Origin: Chersky-267 sp034666965
GTDB lineage: Bacteria; Chloroflexota; Limnocylindria; Limnocylindrales; CSP1-4
Assembly: GCA_034666965.1 (NCBI GenBank)
Contig: JAXDKT010000150.1
Coordinates: 1 to 40,940, forward strand
Length of the DNA stretch: 40,940 bases
Direction of reading: 5' to 3'
The first letter of the stretch is position 1. Every line of letters begins with the position of its first letter. Positions 8,085-16,789 of the stretch are shown piece by piece. A program made the translations under genes and the position numbers. Under the pieces are notes generated by a model. The model saw nothing but the letters and a program-made list of their open reading frames with translations, searched no databases and had not been told where the DNA came from.

Positions 8085-11000
8085 ATGATCCGACGGTCGG
8101 TCGGCGCGTTCGTCGCGTCCGCCATGCTCATCGCCACCATCGTGCCCGCCGGGGTCAGCGCCCAGGGTCCGACACGCCCGCATGCCCCGTTGCCGGCATC
8201 GCTCGAGCAGGCAAAGCTGGCCAAACCCAAGCTCGACAAGAACGTGGCCGGGAAGGGCAAGATCGCCCTGTCCCTCAAGGGCGTCCACAGCCAGGTCCGC
8301 GTCTTCGTCCGACTGTCCAGCGCCCCGGCGGCCGAGTTCTCGGCCGCCGGTCCGACGGCGGTGATGTCGCAGGTCCGGGTCAACCGCGGCCAGCAGAGCC
8401 GACTCATCGCCCGGGCCCAGAAGCTGGACAAGAGTGTGCGGGTCCTGGGCCGGACCGATCGCGCGTCGAATGTCATCGCCCTCCGGATCGACGCCACCAA
8501 GCTCGACGAGCTGGCCAAGGATCCGGCGGTCGTGGCGATCAGCCGCGTCGTCGACTACCAGCTGGCCCTGACCGAGACGGTGCCGTACATCGGTGGCACG
8601 GCCGTCCAGAGGGCGGGCTTCAAGGGCGCCGGGATCAAGGTCGGCGTCGTCGACAGCGGGATCGACTACACCCACCGGGAGTTTGGCGGGCCGGGCACTC
8701 TGGCGGCCTACCAGGCCGCCTACGGCACGAGCAACGCCGACCCCAGGAACACCACCCTCGACGGGCTGTTCCCGACCGCCCGGGTCGTCGGTGGCTACGA
8801 CTTCGTCGGGGAGAGCTGGCCCGGCCCGGACCCCAACGCTCCCGAGGCGGAGAAGCCTGACCCCGACCCGATCGACTTCGACGGGCACGGCACGCACGTC
8901 GCCGACATCATCGGCGGCAAGCTGGGGGTGGCCCCCAAGGTCAAGCTGTATGCCCTCAAGGTCTGCTCGGCGATCGCACCGTCGTGCTCGGGCGTGGCCT
9001 TGCTCCAGGCGGTCGACTGGGCCGTCGATCCGAACCACAACGGCAAGACCAAGGACCATCTCGACGTTCTCAACATGTCGCTCGGGTCGGACTACGGCTC
9101 GGGCTTCATCGACGACCTCTCCCTGGCGGTCGACCAGGCTTCGCGGGTCGGCGTCCTGACCGTCGCGGCCTCGGGCAACGGCGGCGACAAGCCCTGGATC
9201 TCGGGTACCCCGGCAGCGGCCAAGACGGCCCTCTCGGTGGCCCAGACCCAGGTGCCCAGCGCACGGGCCTTCCCGCTCGTGGTCGACTCTCCGCCCGCGA
9301 TCGCCGGGGCCTATCCCAACACCGCCACGCTCGACTGGGCGCCGCTCGGCGACGGGTTCTCCGGTGACGTGGCCTACGTCGGTCGGGGGTGCCCGGCCGG
9401 GACGGTCGACGGCCAGCCCGGCGCGGACACGTACCTGGCCAACCCGAACGGCAAGGTCGCCCTGATCGACCGGGGCGACTGCAACGTCAGCGACAAGGTC
9501 AGCCGCGCGGCTCATGCCGGCGCGGTTGCCGTCCTGATCGGGCTCGTGACGCCGGGCGATCCGCCCACATTCTCGCTCGGCGGCGGCGACCTGTTCGTCC
9601 CCTCGCTGGTCATCACCCAGGATCTGAGCCAGTCGATCAAGGACAACATCACCGCCCCGGTCCACGTGTCGGTGTCCGATGCGGTGAGCGTCCCGCTCGT
9701 TGGCAGCGTGGTCGGATCGTCCTCGCGCGGTCCGTCGGTCGACCTCAACCTGATCAAGCCCGAGATCGGCGCGCCGGGCGCATCCGTCTCGGCGGTCGCC
9801 GGATCGGGCACGGGGACCGCAGCCTTCGGTGGCACCTCGGGCGCCACGCCGATGGTCAGCGGCTCGGCGGCGCTGCTCTTCGACGCCTATCCCCACCGGA
9901 CGGTGTCCGAGATCAAGTCGCTGCTGATGAACACGGCCGAGACCACGATCCACAACAACCAGGCCAACACGCCCGGGTATCTCGCCCCGATCACCCGAAT
10001 CGGCGGCGGCGAGGTGCGGGTCAACCGCGCGCTCAAGTCGCCGGCCGCGGCCTGGGATCGCTATGGCAAGTCGGGCGCCTTGTCGTTCGGCTTCGTCGAC
10101 GCGAGCAAGCCACTGACCACGCTGACCAGATGGGTCCGGATCAAGAACTACACGGACAAGACCATCCACTACGCCATCAGCGCCAAGTTCCGCTACGCGA
10201 ACGACCGACGCAATGGTGCGGTCAGGCTCTCGCTGCCCGACCGGATCACGCTGGTGCCGCATGCCCAGCGAACGTTCAAGGTCACCCTCCGGATCAACGC
10301 CAACAAGCTCCGCGAATGGATCCTCGACTCGGGCCCTGGCGCGCTCGACGCCCGAGCGCTCGACCTGCTCGAGTACGACGGCTACCTGAACTTCAACAAC
10401 ACCGCCACCCACAAGGACGACAAGGATCCCCTCCACCTCGCCTGGCAGGTCCTGCCCCGCCTGGCGGCAAACGTTTCGCCCGGCTCCACGTCGCTGGTCG
10501 CGGACCAGACGATCAGCGGCGGCGACTTCGACGGTCTGCCGGCCGCCACGACGGTCCTGACCAACCGCGGCGCCGGGACGGCGACGGTCAACGAGTTCTC
10601 GCTCGTCGCCACCAGTCCCCGGCTGCCGGCCGCCGTGCGCGGTTCCAACCAGCCGGTCATCGACCTCAAGGGCGTCGGCGTCCAGACCTTCCCGGTCCCG
10701 GCCGACTTCTGCGGTCCAAACGCATCGTTCGTGTATGTCATCGCCATCAGCAACTGGGAACGCGAGACGATCGGCGCGTATCCGGGCCTGTTCGAGGTGT
10801 TCCTGGACACCGACACGGACGGCACCGCCGACTACGTGGTCTTCAATGCCCCCCTGTCCGGGCCGGGCACGACCGACGATGTGCGGACGCTGGCCTGGGT
10901 CCAGAACCTGGCGACGGATGACGCCTCGGCGTTCTTCTTTGCCGACCACGGGACGAACGACTCGAACATGAGCCTGCCGCTGTGCGGGGATCAGATCGGG

Positions 11001-11342
11001 TTGGACGCCTCGGACTTCTTCCAGCCGATGACCATGGACGTCGCAGCCTTCGACGGCTACTACACCGGCAATCAGACCGACTCGGTCGAAGGGATCACCG
11101 TGCTCCCGCTCGGCGAACGCTTCTTCGGCCTGTTCGGCGCCACGTCCGATCCGGGTCAGGGCACCGGCGACATCGGGCCGCACGGCACCATCGACCTGAC
11201 CATCGCCGACTTCGGCACGACCGACACCAACCCCGGGGAGAGCGGCGTGCTGCTCATCCTCAACGCGGACCGCGGCGGCGCCCGCGGCGGCTCGCCCAAG
11301 GGCAACGACGCCGCCCAGATCCAGGTCGCCGGCGGACCCTAG
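8085..11342 (+). CDS. secreted subtilisin-like serine protease (S8) with PA domain
   Basis: Large exported protease, 1085 aa. Signal peptide ends near residue 26 (VPAGVSAQG). Residues about 65-165 resemble an inhibitor_I9-type propeptide. Catalytic triad: Asp190 in VVDSGIDYTH, His268 in DGHGTHVADI, Ser585 in GGTSGATPMVSG; the oxyanion Asn is in AASGNGGDKP. A protease-associated (PA) domain is inserted at about 430-540 (GKVALIDRGDCN), as in lactocepin/cucumisin-type S8A proteases. The C-terminal ~480 residues look like Fn3-type and other beta domains. ATG at 8085 is chosen because AAAGGGAG precedes it and it starts the signal peptide; the frame is open upstream. No sortase motif or C-terminal anchor seen, so it is probably released. 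Stands alone, closed by a strong hairpin. Confidence 0.93.
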   Translation: MIRRSVGAFVASAMLIATIVPAGVSAQGPTRPHAPLPASLEQAKLAKPKLDKNVAGKGKIALSLKGVHSQVRVFVRLSSAPAAEFSAAGPTAVMSQVRVNRGQQSRLIARAQKLDKSVRVLGRTDRASNVIALRIDATKLDELAKDPAVVAISRVVDYQLALTETVPYIGGTAVQRAGFKGAGIKVGVVDSGIDYTHREFGGPGTLAAYQAAYGTSNADPRNTTLDGLFPTARVVGGYDFVGESWPGPDPNAPEAEKPDPDPIDFDGHGTHVADIIGGKLGVAPKVKLYALKVCSAIAPSCSGVALLQAVDWAVDPNHNGKTKDHLDVLNMSLGSDYGSGFIDDLSLAVDQASRVGVLTVAASGNGGDKPWISGTPAAAKTALSVAQTQVPSARAFPLVVDSPPAIAGAYPNTATLDWAPLGDGFSGDVAYVGRGCPAGTVDGQPGADTYLANPNGKVALIDRGDCNVSDKVSRAAHAGAVAVLIGLVTPGDPPTFSLGGGDLFVPSLVITQDLSQSIKDNITAPVHVSVSDAVSVPLVGSVVGSSSRGPSVDLNLIKPEIGAPGASVSAVAGSGTGTAAFGGTSGATPMVSGSAALLFDAYPHRTVSEIKSLLMNTAETTIHNNQANTPGYLAPITRIGGGEVRVNRALKSPAAAWDRYGKSGALSFGFVDASKPLTTLTRWVRIKNYTDKTIHYAISAKFRYANDRRNGAVRLSLPDRITLVPHAQRTFKVTLRINANKLREWILDSGPGALDARALDLLEYDGYLNFNNTATHKDDKDPLHLAWQVLPRLAANVSPGSTSLVADQTISGGDFDGLPAATTVLTNRGAGTATVNEFSLVATSPRLPAAVRGSNQPVIDLKGVGVQTFPVPADFCGPNASFVYVIAISNWERETIGAYPGLFEVFLDTDTDGTADYVVFNAPLSGPGTTDDVRTLAWVQNLATDDASAFFFADHGTNDSNMSLPLCGDQIGLDASDFFQPMTMDVAAFDGYYTGNQTDSVEGITVLPLGERFFGLFGATSDPGQGTGDIGPHGTIDLTIADFGTTDTNPGESGVLLILNADRGGARGGSPKGNDAAQIQVAGGP

Positions 11343-11393
11343 GTCCGGGGCCACGTAGCCGGTCGCCGAACGGTCGCCGGTGGCTGAACTGAC

Positions 11394-11421
11394 GAATGAG
11401 GGTCCTTCGGGACCCTCATTC
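11394..11421. terminator. bidirectional hairpin terminator with UUCG loop
   Basis: A 12-bp perfect stem (11394-11405 with 11410-11421) closes a TTCG tetraloop with C-G closing pair, the very stable cUUCGg fold. It lies between the convergent protease (ends 11342) and lipoprotein (ends 11461) genes. There is no long T tract; the complement strand also forms a four-base CGAA loop, so it can act in both directions. Confidence 0.75.
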
Positions 11422-11460
11422 AGGTTTGGGAACGACGTCTGGAACGGCGGGCGTCCCGCC

Positions 11461-11922
11461 TCAACCCGATGGTGGCAGCGGCTGGGGTCCGGTGCACAGC
11501 CGGACGACGCCGGTCTCGGTGGCCCGGTAGTCAAAGGGCTTGCCGTTCGCCTGGAGGACGATCCAGTAGCCGGGCGTCTGGACCTGGACGTAGACCTGTC
11601 CCGGGATCCGACAGCCGAGCGAGCCGTCGGGCCAGATGACCTGCTCTGCGCGGACCACGACGAACGTCGCCGGGTCGAGTCCAGTCCGCTTGACCAGATC
11701 GGCCGTGGCCTTGGCCATGACCTCGGGCGGGGCCTCGCCGGTCACCGGCGAGCCGGACGGCGGCGCCGTCGCGAACGGCGGGCTGACGGGCGTGGTCGGA
11801 CGCCCGCCCGAAGGCGAGCCGTTGGACGGAGCCGGACCGGCGGCGGATGAGCAGGCGACGAGCCCGGGCGCCAGGGCGATCACCAGGAGTGCGCGTCGGA
11901 GCACGGATCCCTCGATGGTCAT
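11461..11922 (-). CDS. small lipoprotein of WPDGSLGC type, unknown function
   Basis: 153 aa. Signal peptide with lipobox LVAC (Cys24) after ALLVIALAPG, then a Ser/Pro/Gly-rich linker to about residue 60, then a ~90-residue domain with VIWPDGSLGCRIPGQ, VQTPGYWIVLQANGK and a final LC pair. I recall small lipoproteins with a WPDGSLGC-PG motif as recurrent but uncharacterised in bacteria of this type. Two cysteines in the domain could form a disulfide outside the membrane. ATG at 11922. Convergent with the protease gene across a shared hairpin. No function assigned. Confidence 0.7.
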   Translation of the reverse strand: MTIEGSVLRRALLVIALAPGLVACSSAAGPAPSNGSPSGGRPTTPVSPPFATAPPSGSPVTGEAPPEVMAKATADLVKRTGLDPATFVVVRAEQVIWPDGSLGCRIPGQVYVQVQTPGYWIVLQANGKPFDYRATETGVVRLCTGPQPLPPSG

Positions 11923-11993
11923 GTGCTGAGTCTGCCACGCCCAGACGACCGTCGAGTCGGACCGGTTCCGCTTGGGCTCCGGGGGCGAGTGGG

Positions 11994-12902
11994 CTAGGGC
12001 TGAGCGACGCCAGGGATCCGGGCGCCGGACGGTGCGCCACCCGGCTTCGGGAGCGACCGCCCGCCAAAGGCCAGGCTGGCCGCCCGCTGGCCCGACCGTT
12101 CGATCGTCTCGGCCAGCGCCGACTGGAACACGGTCACCGTCTCGGGCAGCGGCTCGACGCCCAGCTCCCGCTCGAGCAGCTCCGTGAGGCGACGATACTG
12201 GCGAAGCACCTGGGGACGCGTTCCACTCCGTCCATAGACCCGCAGCAGGCTGGCATGGGCCTCCTCGCGGAGCGGGTCACGGGCGAGCAGCTCCTCGGCC
12301 GCGTCGCGCGCGCCGTCGAGATCGCCGCCCAGAAGGCGCAGCTCGGCCACCAGCGCAAGGGCGTCCTCGTAGGCATCGGACAGTCGTTCCCGGTCGAACG
12401 CAAAGCACTCCAGGTCGAGACATTCGGCCAGATCGCCGCGATACAGCCGAACGGCGGTCTCCGGATCCATCGAGACGCCCCGCGACGACGCCTCGAAGCG
12501 GACGACGTCGAGCTCGAGCGGGGCGCACGGGCGAAGACCGATGGTCTCGGCATCCGTTTCGAGGTAGCGCTCGAGGGCCACTCCGGCCGTCACGAACGCC
12601 GAGCGCACCAGCCACAGGGCCTGGCGGAGCGAGGCTGTCGTGCCCGAACCCTCGCCGTCGGGCCAGATCTCCGCGGCGACGGCCTGGCGGGTCCGGATCC
12701 TCGGCTTGAGCACGAGCACGGCCAGAAGCGCCTGCGCGCCGCGAGACGTGAGGCGGACCTCGCGCCCGTCCACGGTCAGCTCGACCCGGCCCAGCAGCGA
12801 GACCTCGAGGGGCGCCGGCAATCGGCCATGAGCACGAGTCGCGGCGACGAGTCCAGCCTCACGTCCTGCGCGGTTCCGACGTTCCACAGCGGTCTTCCCC
12901 AC
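11994..12902 (-). CDS. SARP/BTAD-family transcriptional regulator
   Basis: 302 aa. An OmpR-type winged helix (about residues 33-105: LEVSLLGRVELTVDGREVRL... then QAVAAEIWPDGEG, LRQALWLVR) followed by a bacterial transcriptional activator domain (about 110-260; TPR-like helices, with LARDPLREEAHASLLRVY and LERELGVEPLPET). This architecture is that of DnrI/AfsR-type SARPs without ATPase or receiver parts. It is divergent from the Lgt-like/mmsA genes across a 306-bp gap containing repeats, so it may control them; this is inference. The first ~30 residues are weakly conserved and the start (12902) is the least certain part. Confidence 0.82.
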   Translation of the reverse strand: MGKTAVERRNRAGREAGLVAATRAHGRLPAPLEVSLLGRVELTVDGREVRLTSRGAQALLAVLVLKPRIRTRQAVAAEIWPDGEGSGTTASLRQALWLVRSAFVTAGVALERYLETDAETIGLRPCAPLELDVVRFEASSRGVSMDPETAVRLYRGDLAECLDLECFAFDRERLSDAYEDALALVAELRLLGGDLDGARDAAEELLARDPLREEAHASLLRVYGRSGTRPQVLRQYRRLTELLERELGVEPLPETVTVFQSALAETIERSGQRAASLAFGGRSLPKPGGAPSGARIPGVAQP

Positions 12903-13208
12903 CCCTCGCGCAGATCGTCGTCGAGCCGATCCCCGACCTCCCCCCTGAGGGGTCGAGCACCGGCCCTCGACGACGTCGGGCGATCGACGGCAGGTTCCCC
13001 GATCCGCCGCTCCCCGGGATCGCGTCGCGACCTCGTCGGTTTGCTCCGGGTCGGTCCCCGGGAGATCACCACCGGTGTCGCTGGTCAGGACTATCGACGG
13101 CGATCAGACCGCGTCGGGACCGTCGAGCGGACAGCCGACCTGTCGGCCAGCCGACACCCGCCAAGCGACGGCAGGGCGTCGAGCGGACCCGTTCGCTACA
13201 CTGCCGCC
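12903..13208. other. 306-bp divergent intergenic region, SARP / Lgt-like
   Basis: No convincing gene. It holds an exact 12-bp direct repeat CGTCGAGCGGAC (13121-13132 and 13177-13188), a dyad CCGAC-CT-GTCGG (13135-13146) with another CCGAC at 13151, and a -10-like TACACT at 13197-13202 six bases before the Lgt-like GTG start. Confidence 0.5.
13197..13202 (+). promoter_or_regulatory. -10 element TACACT, leaderless start for Lgt-like gene
   Basis: TACACT ends 6 bases before the GTG at 13209, so transcription would begin at or next to the start codon. There is no ribosome binding site before this GTG. The same spacing recurs at 35813, 36606 and 40422. Confidence 0.45.
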
Positions 13209-14174
13209 GTGCCGCTTGCCGTCATCACACTCGAGTTCGATCCCGTTCTTCGTCTGGGCGACTGGGCCGTCCGCTGGGAGACCCTCGGGATCGGGGCGGC
13301 GATCCTGGTGGGCCTCGTCCTGGCGGGCTTGCTGGCCGGCCGGGCGCACCTGCCCAGCCGCGCCGACGGCACTCCTGGCGGCCACCTGAGGCGCGACGAC
13401 CTCCTGATGATCGCCGTGGGGATCGTGCCCGGGGCGATCGTCGGCGGTCGCCTCACGTACGTCGCCCTCCACCTCGACTACTACGCCAGCCACCCGGGTG
13501 CCATCGTGGACCCAGCCTCGGGCGGTCTGGCGCTGAGTGGGGCCGTGGTCCTGGGCGCGCTCAGCGCTGGTCTCGTTGCCCGCCTGTTCGACGCTCCGAT
13601 CGGTCGCTGGTACGAGGCCGCCGCGCTGCCGATGCTGGTCGTGCTGGCCCTGGGCAAGGCCGCCAACGTCCTGGGCGGGACCGGCCAGGGGTTGCCATCG
13701 GCCGCCGACTGGGCGACCCGCTACCTCGGTCCCGGACCGTGGGGCAGCCTGGGGCCCGCGGTTCCCTCGCATCCGGCCCAGGCCGCCGAGGCCATCGCCG
13801 TCGGGCTGGTCCTGGCCGTCGTGCTCGTGACCTCGGTCGTCGGGGGCTTTCGCGCCCATGACGGCCGGGGCTTCGCGCTGGCCGTGGGCGGCTGGGCGGC
13901 AGCCCGGTTCGCGGTTGCCGGGACCTGGCGCGACCCGACCGTCGTCGGGCCGTTGCGCGTCGAGCAGGTCATCGACCTGGCGATCGTCGGTCTGGCGCTG
14001 GTCATCCTCGTCTGGTTGATGGTCCGTGCCCGGCGCGAGCGGCAGGCCCGGGCAGCGCAGCCCGAGACGCGGCCCGAGGCTCGGGCCGAGGTCCAATGGC
14101 CGGCCGCGGTCGGTCCGGAGCGCGACGGGGTATCCTCGTTGACCGATACACCGCCACCGAGAGGTCTCCGATGA
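13209..14174 (+). CDS. Lgt-like (prolipoprotein diacylglyceryl transferase family) membrane protein, key residues altered
   Basis: 321-residue polytopic membrane protein. Overall pattern follows Lgt: TYVALHLDYYASHPGAIV, then GGLALSGAVVLGALSAGL, then LGKAANVLGGTGQGLPS, then SHPAQAAEAIAVGLVL, six to seven hydrophobic segments. In E. coli Lgt the corresponding blocks are GGMSFHGGLIG and GRLGNFINGELWG, carrying essential His103, Arg143 and Glu151. Here the His is replaced (LSGA), Arg by Lys, and the Glu position is not acidic; the Asn is kept. So it may be a non-catalytic paralogue or act on another substrate. GTG at 13209 is chosen from the -10 spacing and start of homology. Its stop overlaps the mmsA start (ATGA). 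Confidence 0.7.
   Translation: MPLAVITLEFDPVLRLGDWAVRWETLGIGAAILVGLVLAGLLAGRAHLPSRADGTPGGHLRRDDLLMIAVGIVPGAIVGGRLTYVALHLDYYASHPGAIVDPASGGLALSGAVVLGALSAGLVARLFDAPIGRWYEAAALPMLVVLALGKAANVLGGTGQGLPSAADWATRYLGPGPWGSLGPAVPSHPAQAAEAIAVGLVLAVVLVTSVVGGFRAHDGRGFALAVGGWAAARFAVAGTWRDPTVVGPLRVEQVIDLAIVGLALVILVWLMVRARRERQARAAQPETRPEARAEVQWPAAVGPERDGVSSLTDTPPPRGLR
14132..14137 (+). promoter_or_regulatory. possible internal -10 element TATCCT for mmsA
   Basis: TATCCT inside the end of the Lgt-like gene, followed by a GAGAGG ribosome binding site and the mmsA ATG at 14171. The same hexamer is used before proS and the asparaginase gene, so mmsA may be transcribed separately as well as by read-through. Confidence 0.3.
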
Positions 14175-15715
14175 CCCAGATCGCCGAGCCTCGCTCGGAC
14201 GGTTCGACCGCCGACACCGGACCCGCGCTGAGGATCAACCACTGGATCGGCGGCCGGCCCGTCGCGGGAAGCTCCGGCCGGCAGGGCCCGGTGTTCAATC
14301 CGGCCACCGGCCAGCGGACCCACGCCGTGGACTTCGCTGACGCGGCCGAGGTCGACCTGGCCGTGGCGGCGGCCAAGGCGGCGTTCCCAGCCTGGCGGGC
14401 GACGTCCCTGGCGCGCCGGGCCGAGATCATGTTCCGGATCCGGCAGCTCCTCGACGAGCACCGCCATGACCTGGCAGCGTTGCTCACCGCGCAGCACGGC
14501 AAGGTCACCTCGGATGCCCTCGGCGAGGTTGCCCGCGGCATCGAGAACGTCGAGTTCGCCTGTGGCGTGCCGCACCTCCTCAAGGGTGGCTTCAGCGAGC
14601 AGGTCTCGACCGGGGTGGACGTCTTCTCGATCCACCAGCCGCTCGGCGTGGTCGCCGGAATCACCCCGTTCAACTTCCCGGCGATGGTCCCGATGTGGAT
14701 GTTCGCCAATGCCATCGCCTGCGGCAACACGTTCGTCCTCAAGCCGTCCGAGAAGGATCCCGGCGCGTCGATGCTGATCGCCGAGCTGCTCCAGCAGGCG
14801 GGCCTTCCTGATGGCGTCTTCAACGTGGTCCACGGCGACAAGGTGGCCGTCGACCGGATCCTCGAGCACCCCGACATCCAGGCGGTGTCGTTCGTCGGCT
14901 CGACCCCGATCGCCCGCTACATCTACGAGACCGGGACCCGCAACGGCAAGCGGGTGCAGGCCCTGGGCGGGGCCAAGAACCACATGATCGTCCTGCCCGA
15001 TGCGGACATCGGGATGGCTGCCGACGCGGCCGTCTCGGCCGCCTATGGCTCGGCCGGCGAGCGCTGCATGGCGATCTCGGCCCTCGTCGCGGTCGGCGCC
15101 TCGGCCGATCCACTCGTCGCGGCGATCCGCGAGCGGCTGCCCAAGATCAAGGTTGGCGACGGTTCCGACCCGGCGTCCGAGATGGGCCCGCTGGTCACCC
15201 GCGAGCATCGCGACAAGGTGGCCTCGTACCTCGACAGCGGCAAGCAGCAGGGCGCCACCGTCGTGGTCGACGGGCGCGAGGACCCTGCCTATCGATCCGA
15301 GGGGTTCTTCCTCGGCGTGTCGCTCATCGACGACGTGACGCCCGAGATGGACTGCTACCGGGACGAGATGTTCGGGCCGGTCCTGACCGTCGTCCGGGTC
15401 CCGACCTACAGCGATGCCCTGCGGCTGATCAACGACAACCCGTACGGCAATGGCACGGCCATCTTCACCCGCGACGGTGGCGCCGCCCGCCAGTTCCAGT
15501 TCGACGTCAACGCCGGCATGGTCGGGGTCAACGTGCCGATCCCGGTCCCGGTCGCCTACTACTCGTTTGGCGGCTGGAAGTCGTCGCTCTTCGGCGACCT
15601 GCACATGTACGGCCCGGACGGGATCCAGTTCTACACCCGGACCAAGGTCGTCACCGAGCGCTGGCCCGATCCGGCGACGTCGAAGGTCGATCTCGGCTTT
15701 CCGCGCACCCGCTAG
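14171..15715 (+). CDS. mmsA: CoA-acylating methylmalonate/malonate-semialdehyde dehydrogenase
   Basis: Oxidatively decarboxylates malonate semialdehyde to acetyl-CoA (or methylmalonate semialdehyde to propionyl-CoA) with NAD and CoA. 514 aa ALDH-fold protein. Signature features: INHWIGGRPV at the N-terminus, ITPFNFPAMVPMWMF, FVGSTPIARYIYE, GGAKNHMIVLPDAD and the catalytic Cys299 in GERCMAIS; the KNH in place of the usual glutamate region fits MmsA/IolA rather than hydrolytic ALDHs. Start ATG at 14171 overlaps the Lgt-like stop by 4 bases with GAGAGG before it. Neighbouring iolG and, further on, dihydropyrimidinase, ureidopropionase and aminotransferase genes all lead to malonate semialdehyde, so this is the likely shared outlet. 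Confidence 0.92.
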   Translation: MTQIAEPRSDGSTADTGPALRINHWIGGRPVAGSSGRQGPVFNPATGQRTHAVDFADAAEVDLAVAAAKAAFPAWRATSLARRAEIMFRIRQLLDEHRHDLAALLTAQHGKVTSDALGEVARGIENVEFACGVPHLLKGGFSEQVSTGVDVFSIHQPLGVVAGITPFNFPAMVPMWMFANAIACGNTFVLKPSEKDPGASMLIAELLQQAGLPDGVFNVVHGDKVAVDRILEHPDIQAVSFVGSTPIARYIYETGTRNGKRVQALGGAKNHMIVLPDADIGMAADAAVSAAYGSAGERCMAISALVAVGASADPLVAAIRERLPKIKVGDGSDPASEMGPLVTREHRDKVASYLDSGKQQGATVVVDGREDPAYRSEGFFLGVSLIDDVTPEMDCYRDEMFGPVLTVVRVPTYSDALRLINDNPYGNGTAIFTRDGGAARQFQFDVNAGMVGVNVPIPVPVAYYSFGGWKSSLFGDLHMYGPDGIQFYTRTKVVTERWPDPATSKVDLGFPRTR

Positions 15716-15755
15716 GGCGCCGGGTTCGAGGCGGCTGGTCGCGCGGAAGCTGGCG

Positions 15756-16748
15756 ATGAGGATCGCCTTGCTCGGCGCGGGCCGGATCGGTCGGATGCAC
15801 GGGACGCTGGTCGCGGCCCAGCCGGAGGTCGACGAGGTCATCGTGTCCGACGTCGATCCCGGCCGGGCGGCGGAGACGGCCGCAGCGATCGGCGGGCGGG
15901 TGGCGCGGACGCCGGAGGATGCCCTGGACGGCGCCGACGCCGTGATCGTGGCAGCCTCGACCGATGCCCACGCGCGGCTCGTCATGGCGGCCGTCGAGCG
16001 CGGGCTGCCGACGTTCTGTGAGAAGCCGCTCGCGTTCGACTTGCCCGAGACGGTTGCGCTCGTCGACCACGTCGAGGCGCGCGGTGCCGTGGTCCAGGTG
16101 GGTTTCCAGCGTCGGTTCGATCCTGCCTATCGGGAGGCGCGCAGGCTGGTCGAGTCGGGCGAGCTCGGGACGCTCTACCTGGTGCGGCTCATCGCCCACG
16201 ACCACGAGCCGCCGCCCGACGCGTACATCCCGCACTCGGGCGGACTCTTCCGCGACTCGTCGATCCACGACTTCGATGCATTGCGCTGGGTGACCGGACA
16301 GGAGGTCGACGAGATCTACGCCGCCGGGTCCGTGCGCGGCTTCCCAATCTTCGAGCGTTACGACGACGTCGACACGGGGGCGGCGATCATGCGCCTGGCC
16401 GACGGAACCCTGGGCGTCCTCAGCCAGACCAGGCACGACCCGCTGGGCTACGACATCCGGATGGAGATCGTCGGTTCGCGCGATTCGGTGACCGTGGGGC
16501 TGGGGCAGAGGACGCCGCTGCGTTCGCTCGAGGCTGACGCTCCGGTCCTGGCCGGCCCGCCCTGGCGGACATTCCTGGACCGATTCGAGTCTGGATATCG
16601 GGAGGAGCTGATGATCTTTCTGCGTGTTGCCAGGGGCGAGATCGCGAGCCCATGTACGGCCCGCGACGGGCTCGAGGCGATGCGTATCGCGGTGGCGGCC
16701 GGTCGCTCGCGCCTCGAGCGTCGGCCGGTCCGCCCGATGGCCATGTAG
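15756..16748 (+). CDS. iolG: Gfo/Idh/MocA oxidoreductase, probable inositol 2-dehydrogenase
   Basis: 330 aa NAD(P)-dependent oxidoreductase. N-terminal Rossmann fold (LLGAGRIGRMHG), the CEKPLAFD motif whose lysine is catalytic, then GFQRRFDPAYREAR, SGGLFRDSSIHDFDALRW with the catalytic Asp/His, and DVDTGAAIMRLADGTL. The overall pattern best fits actinobacterial-type IolG (myo-inositol to scyllo-inosose), but substrates vary widely in this family. ATG at 15756 begins the Rossmann motif; it lies 40 bp after mmsA. mmsA (also called iolA) performs the last step of inositol degradation, and a sugar-type ABC importer follows, which supports a polyol role. The other iol genes are not in the window. 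Confidence 0.78.
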   Translation: MRIALLGAGRIGRMHGTLVAAQPEVDEVIVSDVDPGRAAETAAAIGGRVARTPEDALDGADAVIVAASTDAHARLVMAAVERGLPTFCEKPLAFDLPETVALVDHVEARGAVVQVGFQRRFDPAYREARRLVESGELGTLYLVRLIAHDHEPPPDAYIPHSGGLFRDSSIHDFDALRWVTGQEVDEIYAAGSVRGFPIFERYDDVDTGAAIMRLADGTLGVLSQTRHDPLGYDIRMEIVGSRDSVTVGLGQRTPLRSLEADAPVLAGPPWRTFLDRFESGYREELMIFLRVARGEIASPCTARDGLEAMRIAVAAGRSRLERRPVRPMAM

Positions 16749-16789
16749 CGGCGCGCAAGCGCCAGATCGCGAGGAGGTGAGGCCAGCGA

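Noticed and set aside
7569..11534. 1321-codon open frame on the minus strand opposite the protease and mdh genes
   Set aside because: GC-driven antisense frame: composition is Arg/Gly/Asp/Val rich without domains, while the plus strand shows intact mdh and S8 protease motifs.
13721..15985. 754-codon minus-strand frame opposite mmsA
   Set aside because: Opposite a clear ALDH-fold gene; sequence lacks family features.
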